The notes: generated by a model not told the origin, from the sequence alone. A DNA stretch of 64,000 nucleotides from an uncultured Oleiphilaceae bacterium (GCA_913060665.1 CAJXUY010000009.1:1-64000); one strand, 5' to 3'; counted from the stretch's first letter, positions 1 to 8,658 are shown. Program-made: numbers and translations.

Positions 1-60
1 CTCGAACCCGCGACCCCCGGCGTGACAGGCCGGTATTCTAACCAACTGAACTACCGGTCC
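1..60 (-). tRNA. tRNA-Asp (GTC), cut by the window start
   Basis: Read on the minus strand, the sequence starts with the GGACCGG acceptor strand, followed by TA and a normal D arm. The anticodon loop carries GTC and the T arm begins at the window edge. The 3' acceptor strand lies outside the window. It is directly downstream of tRNA-Val and very probably in the same transcript. Confidence 0.93.
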
Positions 61-93
61 GCAATATCAAAACACTCACTTTATTTCCAATAT

Positions 94-169
94 TGGTGGG
101 TGGTACAGGGATCGAACCTGTGACCCTCGCCTTGTAAGGGCGATGCTCTCCCAGCTGAGCTAACCACCC
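94..169 (-). tRNA. tRNA-Val (TAC) with encoded CCA
   Basis: On the minus strand a 76-nt cloverleaf can be drawn. The acceptor GGGTGGT pairs with ACCACCC, followed by discriminator A and an encoded CCA. The anticodon loop is CTTACAA, giving anticodon TAC. The D and T arms match the gammaproteobacterial tRNA-Val pattern. It is followed 33 nt later by tRNA-Asp. Confidence 0.96.
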
Positions 170-190
170 CAACCCGTATTGGAGATGCGC

Positions 191-218
191 ATTCTACTGA
201 TTCTTAGCAAAGTGTCAA
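191..218 (-). promoter_or_regulatory. Sigma-70 promoter of the tRNA-Val/tRNA-Asp unit
   Basis: On the minus strand a consensus TTGACA (-35, 213-218) is followed after 16 nt by TAGAAT (-10, 191-196). A GCGC stretch follows directly downstream. A GC-rich discriminator is typical of stringently controlled stable-RNA promoters, so growth-rate control is a reasonable inference. Confidence 0.82.
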
Positions 219-453
219 ATGCATTCTTCTAACTTTTCTAAAAAAAAGGACCAATTGTTGAAATATGCTCAAAATTCAAATTATTCGCTTATATTTTAAG
301 CGACTAAGAACAACAAACGTACTATCAATAAATTATGATCATTCATTGGATAATATCCAACCCTCTGACTATATTTCAGGTAGCTATGGAGTGAAAACAC
401 AACAAGCGTGTGATTGCGCAACAAACTAACAACAATAAATAAAAACGTACTCA

Positions 454-473
454 GATGCTCTTTTATGAGCATC
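454..473 (+). promoter_or_regulatory. Short perfect hairpin in the leader of the small gene at 508
   Basis: GATGCTC, a loop of six bases, and GAGCATC form a perfect 7-bp stem about 22 nt before the Shine-Dalgarno site. There is no T-run, so it is not an ordinary terminator. It could be an operator or an RNA stem in the leader. The rest of 170-507 holds the tRNA promoter and otherwise only AT-rich sequence. Confidence 0.4.
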
Positions 474-507
474 CAACGAAGTCAGTCTAAATGACAAGGA
501 GAAAACA

Positions 508-726
508 ATGGGGCGCGCACAAGAAATCCATTTTCAAGGACACCACTACCAAGTTGGTATCGTCAAAAAGATGCTAGTAGAAGAAATAAACCTTTATGAA
601 AGACGACTTACGATCATCAAACGAGCCTCATTAAAAGGGCAAGACAGCCTAGTAAAAACGTATCAAGACATGATTGATGCTCGAGTCAGCATTTTAAATC
701 AACTGAATAAAATGAAACACTCCTAG
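508..726 (+). CDS. Small hypothetical protein, 72 aa, charged and helical
   Basis: I do not recognise this family. The ATG is preceded by a good AAGGAG Shine-Dalgarno site at 7-nt spacing, which supports real translation. The protein is cytoplasmic-looking, with no signal peptide or membrane segment. It is rich in Lys, Arg, Glu and Ile and has a likely amphipathic helix over residues 20-68. It stands alone between the tRNA promoter and a convergent phasin-like gene. The leader carries a small hairpin. Function unknown; a small nucleic-acid-binding or regulatory protein would fit the composition, but that is only a guess. Confidence 0.6.
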   Translation: MGRAQEIHFQGHHYQVGIVKKMLVEEINLYERRLTIIKRASLKGQDSLVKTYQDMIDARVSILNQLNKMKHS

Positions 727-771
727 CTACGAACGGCTCACTACTCATATAAATCAACACACAAAATAAAA

Positions 772-800
772 AAACCCCAACAACTGGATTGCTGGGGTTT
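772..800 (-). terminator. Rho-independent terminator of the phasin-like gene
   Basis: AAACCCCA (772-779) pairs with TGGGGTTT (793-800). Read on the minus strand, the stem is followed by a run of T residues. It lies just past the stop of the minus-strand gene ending at 837. It could also slow plus-strand transcription from the small gene ending at 726. Confidence 0.8.
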
Positions 801-836
801 ATGTATAGTAGATCAAACTTAGTTAGCTAAATGTTT

Positions 837-1265
837 CTATTTTTTCACTTGAGCCTTCTTACTAGCTTTTCCTCTCGCAATAGCACTTCTGGTAGCAGAT
901 GTCTTTGCACCAGGACTTTTTGCCCTTGGAGTATTCACTTTAACCTGGACAGCTTTAGTTTCTGCAGACTGTACTCCTTTCGCCTTTTTATCTAACTGCT
1001 CCCTAGATACAGCCCCCTTTCTAAAAGAAGGGATCGCTTTATCAGCCAACGACTGATTAAACTCATCTAATACTGCTTGAGCACTATGAATACCGTCTTC
1101 AACTGCGGTTCGAAATCTTGGCTGGATATCTTTGATCAGCTCTTCAACGCCGCCTTTACGCACTTCAGTCGCTTTGCTATACGCACTTTCATAAACCGAC
1201 CTGAGACTATCAGCAAATGATCGTGCTTTTTCCAGCCGACCTGCAACAACACTCTTTACACTCAT
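837..1265 (-). CDS. Phasin-like protein with a basic Ala/Lys-rich tail
   Basis: 142 aa from the ATG at 1265. A GTG one codon upstream is possible, but the GGGGGGAG Shine-Dalgarno sits 6 nt before this ATG. Residues 1-75 look like one long amphipathic helix rich in Ala, Glu, Ser and Val, as in phasins of polyhydroxyalkanoate granules. Residues 85-142 are Lys/Ala/Ser/Pro-rich like histone H1 tails, reminiscent of PhaF. PhaF-type proteins coat granules and bind DNA. No pha biosynthesis gene is nearby, so the granule role rests only on composition. An H1-like nucleoid protein is the alternative. Confidence 0.5.
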   Translation of the reverse strand: MSVKSVVAGRLEKARSFADSLRSVYESAYSKATEVRKGGVEELIKDIQPRFRTAVEDGIHSAQAVLDEFNQSLADKAIPSFRKGAVSREQLDKKAKGVQSAETKAVQVKVNTPRAKSPGAKTSATRSAIARGKASKKAQVKK

Positions 1266-1374
1266 CACTATCTCCCCCCCTAAACATCCTTACTTAGTCA
1301 CTCACCTAATGAATACTTAGTTTCTATTTATTATAGTCAACTATCAAGGCAACTGTGACCCCATGCCACCATCA

Positions 1375-2319
1375 TTAATGTCTATGACTGATGCCTGTCA
1401 CTTTTTGCTCTTGCTCTTTCAGATCTTGCCGCTCTTGCTCATCCTCCTGCTTACTACCAAACGGCCACCACCATCGAGTTTTTTTATCTCGCTCGTTCTC
1501 TTCAGCTAATGCTAGAAGGTAAGCTTCTCGTTCCTTTTCAAGCTCCTTAAGCTCAACACTTGCCTCAGTACGCTTCGTTGGGCCTCCACCAAAAGGCCAA
1601 TACCACTTGCTACTCTTCCAGTGACCATCTATCTTAAGCTGCGCTAACTCTTCCTCATGGGCAGCTTCCAACCTGGCCTTCTCTTTCTCATAAACATCCT
1701 CTTTATTCTGCTCTACAATAGACGTGCCTGCAGAATTTTTAGCGAAAGGCGGCTCACTTTCAATGAATCGAGTAGCCACTATTTCCTTAATGGCAACCTC
1801 GCGAGAAACTAGCTGCATATCACCTTGAGCCAATGTATCCTCAGCATCTAAATCAGGATTTGGCAGTGGTGGCGCTTCTATTTCAGAGTATCTAAAGTAG
1901 TACACTTTGCCCGCTTCAACATCAAACTCAGCATCAACAATTTTGCTTAAAGCGAAACTACCGACCCCCTCGAAACCCAACAACAGACCTATAGGCCTTC
2001 TCATTGTTATCTGCTTTGGCCCTGGAGCCATTTCCAGCCAAGTAAAACCATTAGCCCGAAGGCCCACATATCGATGGTCATCAATAAAGACACTAGGGGC
2101 ATCTATTTCTTCAGATGCCCAACGACTATCGGGACGATAAAAGTAAACCAACGCATTATTAGTTGAGTCCCACTTGTCATTTGGTATATGAACAAATTGC
2201 TCTCCCTTTACTTGCACTAAAAAAGCCCCGCCATGCTTCTCAAACGCCATATACAGACAACCCGCCTGAGAAGCCGTCATGAGAGCAACCAGTGCTACCT
2301 GCAATATTCTTTTTAACAT
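1375..2319 (-). CDS. Lipoprotein with DUF2846-like domain and two W-W-PFG repeats
   Basis: The start is placed at the ATG at 2319, because GGAG lies 9 nt upstream; an in-frame TTG at 2334 would include that site. The 314-aa product has a lipoprotein signal with lipobox SQAGC (Cys21), so it should be a membrane-anchored lipoprotein. The middle part (about 35-155), with YFYRP, V-x-I-D and K-x-Y-Y-F-R-Y elements, resembles the DUF2846 family. The C-terminal third is strongly charged coiled coil with two related motifs, KWYWPFGG (about 237-244) and RWWWPFGS (about 285-292). Cellular role unknown. It is a single gene, and the following 2335-2638 stretch is AT-rich and looks like promoter DNA. Confidence 0.62.
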   Translation of the reverse strand: MLKRILQVALVALMTASQAGCLYMAFEKHGGAFLVQVKGEQFVHIPNDKWDSTNNALVYFYRPDSRWASEEIDAPSVFIDDHRYVGLRANGFTWLEMAPGPKQITMRRPIGLLLGFEGVGSFALSKIVDAEFDVEAGKVYYFRYSEIEAPPLPNPDLDAEDTLAQGDMQLVSREVAIKEIVATRFIESEPPFAKNSAGTSIVEQNKEDVYEKEKARLEAAHEEELAQLKIDGHWKSSKWYWPFGGGPTKRTEASVELKELEKEREAYLLALAEENERDKKTRWWWPFGSKQEDEQERQDLKEQEQKVTGISHRH

Positions 2320-2638
2320 ATTAGTAAACTCCAAAATCTCATCACTAATACTTTTCTATTTATATTCAATCACAGTATTAGAGGTAATCTCCCATACTAA
2401 CAAACTTATGGTTGAAAAATTGAGAAGCACCTCTAGTCATAGGATACATTTTGAAACATTTAGGTTGATATTAACCGGCACTTATAATCGTTTGTCATGC
2501 TAAACATTGGGTAAAATGGCGAGAAAGTGGTAATCAAAAACTATGAAATCAAAAACCTTCGTCTATACTTTGATATTAAACAATTGGTTATAAACAACAA
2601 GACTCGCAGCAAAGTAACAATATAAAGGTCATTGTTTT

Positions 2639-3241
2639 ATGTCAGACAATCACGCCAATCAAACCGTGGCGGCAGCGCAAATTGCCTCTGAGCTACACCA
2701 GGCTCGACAGGTCGCTAGGCAACTTGCTATTTCATCGAAAAATGCAAGAGCAATCGTTTTGAGAGCCGGCAGTCAGGCTGCTGGACTTGCAGTAATCGCG
2801 AATTTCTACGATGAATTGGCTAACGAGACGATCACTTTAGCAAAATCAATTAACATAACCGCACTTGAAATTTCCACACACTCAGTCATGGAATGGAGAA
2901 ATAGTGCCGTTTTGAATAATCTTAACCTTGCTTACAGACAAGCAGAATCGGCAACCTATCAAAATGACATTGTCTTTTTTATTAACGAAATTAATACCAA
3001 ACAAAAATTGCTAGATCACCGTTTCGGCCAACTGATGAGTGAATTACGCAACAAATTGGGTGAAATACAACAACACATGAGAGCCATAGATGTTATTGCC
3101 GTCACCTCAAAACTTGAGGCGGTCCGTACCGGTGAATTCCAAGGTCACTTAGTTGAAATGGCTGATGGTATTCAAGTAATGGCCAACAAAATAAAGGAAC
3201 ACGTATCTCACTCAATTTCATTATTGGGAAATCAAAAATAA
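2639..3241 (+). CDS. Soluble MCP-like signalling protein, no membrane segment
   Basis: 200 aa, almost entirely helical, with no transmembrane segment and no sensory domain. Residues 145-190 (MRAIDVIAVTSKLEAVRTGE and on) follow the pattern of the methyl-accepting chemotaxis protein tip, where I-x-x-I-A-x-x-T-N-L-L-A-L-N-A-A-I-E-A is usual, but with drift. The family normally relays signals to CheA/CheW. The next gene, 25 nt downstream, is an ODP-type di-iron MBL-fold protein. Such proteins are known in Treponema as oxygen sensors feeding chemotaxis, so I infer that this is the partner helical domain of a two-piece oxygen/iron sensor. The Shine-Dalgarno is weak. No che genes are in the window. 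Confidence 0.55.
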   Translation: MSDNHANQTVAAAQIASELHQARQVARQLAISSKNARAIVLRAGSQAAGLAVIANFYDELANETITLAKSINITALEISTHSVMEWRNSAVLNNLNLAYRQAESATYQNDIVFFINEINTKQKLLDHRFGQLMSELRNKLGEIQQHMRAIDVIAVTSKLEAVRTGEFQGHLVEMADGIQVMANKIKEHVSHSISLLGNQK

Positions 3242-3266
3242 CAGCACCGAAAGAGAATAGAAGATC

Positions 3267-3998
3267 ATGCAGGCAACAACGCTCTACAATGAAAACCACC
3301 GATGGGTAATGTTTGGTCGAGACCCCGGGAAACCTGAAAAAATAATTGATACCAACCAGTTTCTAATTACTTCTGGCGAGCAATCAATTCTACTGGACCC
3401 AGGTGGCATTGAACTGTTTGCCCCCATGCTTGCTGCCACACTTAAATACGTCCCTATTGATAATATCACCCATTTATTTGCCTCACACCAAGACCCGGAC
3501 ATTATATCGTCTCTCGGCCTTTGGGATCAGGTATTACCCAACGCAAAGCTCCACTGCCCTTGGCTTTGGGAAGGGTTCGTTCGTCACTTTGGCATGAATA
3601 ATATCGAATATGCGCCCATTAGGGATCAAGGGGAAACGATTCGCATAGGTAATATCGACCTGCAACTGATCCCAGCACACTACCTCCACTCTTCAGGCAA
3701 CTTTAATGTATACGATCCTGTCGCGAAAATACTTTTTTCAGGTGATATCGGCGCCGCCCTCGAGGCCCCAGACGCCCCCTTTGAGATAGAAAACTTTAAT
3801 GACCAAATTGATAAAATGCAGCTTTTCCATCAACGCTGGATGCCATCTAACCGAGCAAAGCAAGACTGGATACGTCGAGTTCGAAAACTAGACATTGAAA
3901 TAATGGTTCCACAACATGGCAGAATATTCAGAGGCGAAAATGTAGGGAAGTTTCTTGATTGGTTTGAAGCATTAGAAGTAGGGGTGGCTGTACAGTAG
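3267..3998 (+). CDS. MBL-fold di-iron protein of the ODP / flavodiiron-like family
   Basis: 243 aa. The MBL-fold metal ligands are visible: H74-x-D76-x-D78 (SHQDPD), H138 or H141 (PAHYLH), D160 (FSGD) and H217 (PQHG). This is the flavodiiron arrangement (H-x-E-x-D-H ... H ... D ... H), but the second-shell His after D78 is Ile and there is no flavodoxin domain. Stand-alone proteins of this kind (ODP) bind di-iron and oxygen and act as sensors rather than oxygen reductases. It follows the MCP-like gene by 25 nt and probably shares its transcript. An unrelated MBL hydrolase is less likely because the zinc-type HxHxDH motif is absent. Confidence 0.72.
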   Translation: MQATTLYNENHRWVMFGRDPGKPEKIIDTNQFLITSGEQSILLDPGGIELFAPMLAATLKYVPIDNITHLFASHQDPDIISSLGLWDQVLPNAKLHCPWLWEGFVRHFGMNNIEYAPIRDQGETIRIGNIDLQLIPAHYLHSSGNFNVYDPVAKILFSGDIGAALEAPDAPFEIENFNDQIDKMQLFHQRWMPSNRAKQDWIRRVRKLDIEIMVPQHGRIFRGENVGKFLDWFEALEVGVAVQ

Positions 3999-4019
3999 TG
4001 AGCACCTGGCCGAAAGGGG

Positions 4020-4967
4020 TTAAGTTAGCCTCAATCGGCTCAATGCTTTTTTATACCTAGCAGATCTAGCATGACTGGCAATTTTAAGAATTGCTCTATC
4101 ACGCTTCCAGCCGACTGCAACAGATGAGTCGACACTCGCCCAAGCTTGGTCGTAATGATCAAGCCAGCACTCCAACCTAGACACTTGCTCAAACATGATA
4201 ATATGAGCTATAGGCTCATCCGCCCCCATACCCTGCATGCTTAATAGCGTGGCTAAAATAGATATAATCTCCACTTTTGACTCTAATGGCCATTGGTTAG
4301 TCAACGCTATTTTTAGTAAGTAGCCTGATAGAGATATAAACACATTAATATCTTCACACCAACGAAATGGTTTTACAAAATCACCGTACCCGTCACCTGA
4401 AAAAATATCATCACCATCAACCTCAACAGCATTAAAGGTCACGACTCCATGACTGACATCCGGTATAAAAGGCAATGATGGCAGCACTACAACATCAACT
4501 CCCGACGATGAAACATCAACTTTAACAAGCTTGATCTGGTTACGCCCATCACTTGATAAACCTGATTTCGCAGCAACCAGAAGCCATTTAGCCCCCGCAG
4601 CTAACGTTACAAAATCTTTTCTGCCATTCAAAAAGACCTGACCATTTTCCCCCTTTGATAAAGATACATTGATTGACTGAGGGTGAGTACTCTTGTTTTC
4701 AGTTACACAGAACGCAGCCAACTGCTCCTTCGTATTTAGCCCAGTTAAACGCTGAATCGCGATCTCATAACCGTAAACAAATGCCTGACCTACACTGTTA
4801 GCAGAAAAGCCACCCTGAAGGGCGCTTAACTCTTCTGAAACAACATCCTCACTTACATGCCTGATACGTCTATACCAGTCCAGAAGTGTTTCTTCTCGCC
4901 CTTCATTAAGGTGTGATGTTTTTATTAAGCTCTGCAGCAAGCTATCTACTGTTGAATACTGTTTCAT
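4020..4967 (-). CDS. Divergent acyl-CoA dehydrogenase-fold protein
   Basis: 315 aa, shorter than the usual ~380-400 aa acyl-CoA dehydrogenases. The central beta domain is recognisable (AAFCVTE at about 84, LNGRKDFVT about 113-121, W-x-L-V-A-A-K), where FAD and acyl-CoA contacts usually lie. The C-terminal helical domain is reduced and I cannot see the usual catalytic Glu context. It may be a flavoprotein with altered function or a structural homologue. It is a single gene, convergent with the ODP gene 21 nt away, with no beta-oxidation neighbours. Confidence 0.6.
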   Translation of the reverse strand: MKQYSTVDSLLQSLIKTSHLNEGREETLLDWYRRIRHVSEDVVSEELSALQGGFSANSVGQAFVYGYEIAIQRLTGLNTKEQLAAFCVTENKSTHPQSINVSLSKGENGQVFLNGRKDFVTLAAGAKWLLVAAKSGLSSDGRNQIKLVKVDVSSSGVDVVVLPSLPFIPDVSHGVVTFNAVEVDGDDIFSGDGYGDFVKPFRWCEDINVFISLSGYLLKIALTNQWPLESKVEIISILATLLSMQGMGADEPIAHIIMFEQVSRLECWLDHYDQAWASVDSSVAVGWKRDRAILKIASHARSARYKKALSRLRLT

Positions 4968-5055
4968 TTATCACCTTGTAGGTTCATCGCGACGATTAGA
5001 CCTATTAAGCAATAGGTAGAATCAATAAACCTTATCAACCTATAGATTCCTACAC

Positions 5056-5922
5056 TTAAGGCGCCTGAGTGCTTGTTGACTGTGCTGACTTAATCGATAA
5101 CTGAAGGTCATTTAAACGACTATCAAGTGCTACAATACGCTCGTTCAATTGAAGGCGAGAGGCATCAATTGCTTCAATAGCAACCTCATTCATTAACACC
5201 CTACCTTCGACGTTTTGCGTATTCTTTAGTGCTTCAATACTTTGCCTAACTTCTGCTATAGCACTACTAGACGCATCCTCAATGGCCTTCACCTGGTCAA
5301 ACAACTCATCATTTAGCCCTCTCAATAAAATAACCTCAGATTGCAATGCAACTGCCGAAGCTGCGCTTTTTTCTGTTTCGACCTTCGCCTCAGTCAGGCT
5401 CTTCGTTTGTTGCTTAATCAGTAAAGCCATATTCGTTAACTCGGCTCCGTGTTGCTTAATGGCCGCATCACTTGCCGCTATGGCCTTTCGGTTGCGGTCA
5501 TATGCAACACCCCAAAGTTTGCGAATCTCAGACTCAAGAAATTTCAATTTCTTTTGCGCACCTGAATCATTCTCTTCAAGCTCGGCGCCGGTCTCACTTA
5601 ACTCCCCCTCAAACCGCGCCATCAATAACTTACTCTGTCTAATAAATACCAACGCATCATTCAACTCGGCAGTCGTCGCATCTAGCAACTGCTGCTGTTT
5701 ATACCCTTCCCACCCAAACCAGGAAACCACGGTAGCAATCACTACCATCATGAGCCATACAGTGATAGGCGTACCAGACTTTGGCGCCACGGCACTCGTC
5801 TTTCCAGTCTTGGATACAGGGTTAGCACTAGGAGTGACATTTGGTTTTGCTGCAGCCTTCCCCGCCTTTCGGCTTCGTTGAAAGCTATCGACTTCATCTC
5901 TATCAGGTCTCAAACCTTCCAT
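5056..5922 (-). CDS. Single-pass inner-membrane coiled-coil protein
   Basis: 288 aa. Residues 1-50 are charged, Lys/Pro/Ala-rich and presumably cytoplasmic. One transmembrane helix follows at about 54-71 (WLMMVVIATVVSWFGWEG), then an extended Ala/Glu/Leu/Gln-rich coiled coil to the end. The topology suggests a periplasmic coiled coil anchored in the inner membrane. There are no catalytic motifs and I cannot assign a function. It is divergently placed from purE, with about 255 bp of shared promoter region between them. Confidence 0.6.
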   Translation of the reverse strand: MEGLRPDRDEVDSFQRSRKAGKAAAKPNVTPSANPVSKTGKTSAVAPKSGTPITVWLMMVVIATVVSWFGWEGYKQQQLLDATTAELNDALVFIRQSKLLMARFEGELSETGAELEENDSGAQKKLKFLESEIRKLWGVAYDRNRKAIAASDAAIKQHGAELTNMALLIKQQTKSLTEAKVETEKSAASAVALQSEVILLRGLNDELFDQVKAIEDASSSAIAEVRQSIEALKNTQNVEGRVLMNEVAIEAIDASRLQLNERIVALDSRLNDLQLSIKSAQSTSTQAP

Positions 5923-6094
5923 TTAAACTCCTTAACGTTAACTTTTTCATTAGAAACTATTGTTTTACTGCCGACAATTATGTGATTCCATACCGCCAAA
6001 GTAAATTGAGTTTGCATGGTAATCGCTGAATCTCTACTATATGCCCCTTTTTCTGGCTAATATTCATTCAATACAGCATTAGAGTGTCTTTTTC

Positions 6095-6108
6095 GAAGGG
6101 TACCCTTC
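6095..6108. promoter_or_regulatory. 14-bp perfect palindrome overlapping the purE promoter
   Basis: GAAGGGTACCCTTC is a perfect inverted repeat. It overlaps the place where the -35 element should lie for a TATAAT at 6126-6131 upstream of purE. It does not match the PurR box of enterobacteria. I infer an operator for an unidentified regulator. Confidence 0.5.
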
Positions 6109-6178
6109 TTTACTAAACTACTCTATATAATGTTGAATAGTAGTCGCAATACGCATTGAATTATCTTGAGGACACAAA

Positions 6179-6688
6179 ATGCAACCACTTGTTGGCCTAA
6201 TCATGGGTTCTAAGTCAGACTGGCCCACCATGGAAAATGCCGCAACAATGCTTGAAAAGCTAGGCATTGCTTACGAAGCCAAGGTTGTTTCAGCACACCG
6301 CACCCCAGACTTACTGTTTGATTATGCAAAGACTGCTGAGTCCAACGGTATTCAAGTTATAATTGCAGGTGCCGGTGGTGCAGCCCATCTACCCGGCATG
6401 GTAGCTTCGCAAACATCATTACCGGTACTGGGGGTTCCTGTCCAGTCTAGAACACTGAATGGTGTTGACTCACTTTTGTCTATCGCGCAAATGCCTGGCG
6501 GAGTGGCGGTAGGCACACTGGCCATTGGTAAAGCAGGGGCAACGAATGCAGGCCTGCTTGCAGGCCAGATACTTGCTTTGCAAAACCCAGAGATTAAGCA
6601 AGCAGTCGATGATTTCAGAGCAAATCAAACTCAAACGATACTTGATAATCCAGACCCTAGAGGCGAATCCGAGAGAGCGGCAAAATGA
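6179..6688 (+). CDS. purE: N5-carboxyaminoimidazole ribonucleotide mutase
   Basis: 169 aa, normal length for class I PurE. It converts N5-CAIR to CAIR in de novo purine synthesis. Hallmarks are [10 protein letters not shown] near the N terminus, SAHRTPD (about 39-45) and [12 protein letters not shown] (about 61-72), which together bind the substrate phosphate and carry the catalytic His. The stop overlaps the purK start (ATGA), so the two are translationally coupled and their products act consecutively. A consensus-like TATAAT and a 14-bp palindrome lie upstream. Confidence 0.96.
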   Translation: MQPLVGLIMGSKSDWPTMENAATMLEKLGIAYEAKVVSAHRTPDLLFDYAKTAESNGIQVIIAGAGGAAHLPGMVASQTSLPVLGVPVQSRTLNGVDSLLSIAQMPGGVAVGTLAIGKAGATNAGLLAGQILALQNPEIKQAVDDFRANQTQTILDNPDPRGESERAAK

Positions 6689-7800
6689 AAGTAGGCATAT
6701 TGGGTGCAGGTCAATTGGGGCGCATGCTTGCAATAGCAGGTTACCCCTTAGAGATGTCATTTAGTTTTTACGACACCAGTGGTGCTCCTAGCGTCGGCTT
6801 TGGCGATATTTTAGTTGATAAAGGAGGTTCTGGGACTCAATTAGATGAATTTCTGCGAAAAGTTGATGTCGTTACATACGAGTTTGAGCACTTACCGCTT
6901 GAGCTCACTCAATCGATAGAAAAACAAAAGCCTTTATACCCTTCATCCAAGTCTATTGAAGTATGCCAAAACAGGGCAAAAGAAAAGGCACTATTTAAAG
7001 AGCTAGGAATACCTACTGCTGAATACCGTATCGCAACTAATGCAGAAGAACTAGCTAAAGCCGCGGCAGAACTTGGCTGCCCAGTAGTCGCCAAGTCAGT
7101 CACTGAAGGATACGATGGCAAAGGCCAGGCGGTACTTCGAGATGTGGCGGACGCAGAAGAAGCATGGAGTTCAATCAATCACGACGCCGTAATCGTTGAG
7201 TCTTTCATCAATTTCTCACGTGAACTCTCCATTATTGCAGCCCGATCAACCACTGGTGAAGTTGCCTTCTACCCGCTAGCTGAAAATAATCACCATGACG
7301 GCATTCTTCGGTACTCAATAGCACCCGCCCCTAAAGTACCCGCTGAACTACAGCAACAAGCCGAAAGCCATATTAAAGCTCTGATTAACGAATTAAATCA
7401 TGTCGGAATCCTAACACTGGAACTGTTCGAAACGCCTGGCGGATTGATGGCAAACGAAATGGCTCCAAGAGTTCATAACTCAGGTCATTGGTCCATTGAA
7501 GGTGCTGCAAGTAGCCAGTTTGAAAACCACCTGAGAGCAATTTCAGGGCTACCATTAGGCAACACCTTAGCGAACAAACCGACCTGCATGATCAATATCA
7601 TTACAGAAAAGGGTGATAAAGAAGCCATACTTAAACTGCCCTACGCCCACCTCCACCTCTACGGTAAAGAAGAGCGAAAAGGCAGGAAACTGGGACACGT
7701 CACCGTCCAAGCAGATAGCTATGAAGAGCTGGCCTGGCGAGTTAAAAATGTAGCATCGTTTTTGCCCGGCAGTCCTGACTTCATATCCTCTATCAGCTAA
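6685..7800 (+). CDS. purK: 5-(carboxyamino)imidazole ribonucleotide synthase
   Basis: 371 aa ATP-grasp enzyme that makes N5-CAIR from AIR, ATP and bicarbonate, the substrate of PurE. Visible features are the N-terminal [11 protein letters not shown], the ATP-grasp segment [16 protein letters not shown] and the metal-binding [13 protein letters not shown] (about 258-270). Its ATG overlaps the purE stop by 4 bp. Length and motifs are standard. A strong hairpin closes the unit. Confidence 0.96.
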   Translation: MKVGILGAGQLGRMLAIAGYPLEMSFSFYDTSGAPSVGFGDILVDKGGSGTQLDEFLRKVDVVTYEFEHLPLELTQSIEKQKPLYPSSKSIEVCQNRAKEKALFKELGIPTAEYRIATNAEELAKAAAELGCPVVAKSVTEGYDGKGQAVLRDVADAEEAWSSINHDAVIVESFINFSRELSIIAARSTTGEVAFYPLAENNHHDGILRYSIAPAPKVPAELQQQAESHIKALINELNHVGILTLELFETPGGLMANEMAPRVHNSGHWSIEGAASSQFENHLRAISGLPLGNTLANKPTCMINIITEKGDKEAILKLPYAHLHLYGKEERKGRKLGHVTVQADSYEELAWRVKNVASFLPGSPDFISSIS

Positions 7801-7828
7801 AGGCCACCCGCAACAAATTAGCTTTTTA

Positions 7829-7860
7829 CGCCAACTATCATTAGTTTCTGATAGTTGGCG
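7829..7860 (+). terminator. 12-bp perfect hairpin after purK, no T-run
   Basis: CGCCAACTATCA and TGATAGTTGGCG form a perfect 12-bp stem with an 8-nt loop, 29 nt after the purK stop. A T-tract is missing downstream, so this may be an atypical terminator or an mRNA 3'-end protecting stem. Confidence 0.5.
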
Positions 7861-7929
7861 GCAATCAATATGCAGCAGATATATAGATACCTAGAGATTT
7901 CAGTGCTATTATCTCGCGACAAAAGAGAT

Positions 7930-7943
7930 TTGATGTAGATCAG
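7930..7943. promoter_or_regulatory. FNR/ANR-like box upstream of sodB
   Basis: TTGATgtagATCAG differs at one position from the FNR-family consensus TTGAT-N4-ATCAA. It lies about 95 nt before the sodB ATG. Anaerobic control of superoxide dismutase would be plausible, but no footprint evidence can be read from sequence alone. Confidence 0.4.
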
Positions 7944-8037
7944 CAAATAGCATCAGACTTTGGCTCCGCCTAAAATTCTAATGATGAAAAATCAAATCAA
8001 ATGCAATTCCTGATAGAAAAGAATGGAGAAGACCAGC

Positions 8038-8619
8038 ATGGCTTTTGAACTACCTGCACTACCTTACGCACAAGATGCATTAGCACCTCACATCTCAGCA
8101 GAAACATTAGAGTTTCACCACGGCAAACACCACAAGACTTATGTTGATAAGTTGAATGGCATGGTTCCTGGCACTGAATTTGAAGGGAAGACACTAGAAG
8201 AAATCATTAAATCTTCCAGCGGTCCGGTATTCAATAATGCAGCTCAAATCTGGAATCACACGTTTTACTGGAACTGCCTAAGCCCTAATGGGGGCGGCGC
8301 ACCAGAAGGCGCTGTAGCTGACGCGATTAATACAGCATTTGGCTCTTTCGAAGCATTTCAAACTCAGCTTAACGATAAAGCAGTCAATAACTTCGGCGCT
8401 AGCTGGACGTGGCTAGTGAAGAATGCAGACGGGTCTCTAGAAATCGTAAACACAAGCAATGCTGGCACCCCAATGACTGAAGGTCAAACAGCATTATTAA
8501 CCGTAGATCTATGGGAGCATGCTTACTACATAGACTACCGTAATGCGCGCCCTGCTTACTTAAGCGCATTCTGGAACTTGGTTAACTGGGAGTTTGTTGC
8601 CCAAAACCTGGCCGCTTAA
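8038..8619 (+). CDS. sodB: Superoxide dismutase [Fe]
   Basis: 193 aa from the ATG at 8038. A GGAG lies 9-10 nt upstream, and an earlier in-frame ATG at 8023 would put that site inside the gene. It dismutates superoxide in the cytoplasm. Metal ligands of the family are seen in LEFHHGKHH, WNHTFYWN and DLWEHAYYIDY. The AAQIWNHTF stretch, with Gln at the position where Mn enzymes have Gly, points to the iron type. A T-rich hairpin terminator follows, and an FNR-like box lies upstream. Confidence 0.96.
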   Translation: MAFELPALPYAQDALAPHISAETLEFHHGKHHKTYVDKLNGMVPGTEFEGKTLEEIIKSSSGPVFNNAAQIWNHTFYWNCLSPNGGGAPEGAVADAINTAFGSFEAFQTQLNDKAVNNFGASWTWLVKNADGSLEIVNTSNAGTPMTEGQTALLTVDLWEHAYYIDYRNARPAYLSAFWNLVNWEFVAQNLAA

Positions 8620-8632
8620 AGCTTACGCTAAA

Positions 8633-8658
8633 AAGAAACCGCCACTGTGCGGTTTCTT
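8633..8658 (+). terminator. Rho-independent terminator of sodB
   Basis: AAGAAACCGC (8633-8642), loop CACTGT, GCGGTTTCTT (8649-8658) form a 10-bp stem ending in T residues, 13 nt after the sodB stop. Confidence 0.88.

Noticed and set aside
2279-2503. Plus-strand frame opposite the lipoprotein start
   Set aside because: It overlaps the signal-peptide region and promoter DNA and has no ribosome-binding site; taken as a shadow.
5282-5881. 199-codon plus-strand frame opposite the coiled-coil membrane protein
   Set aside because: Ser/Ala/Phe-rich mirror of the Ala/Glu/Leu coiled coil, with no ribosome-binding site.
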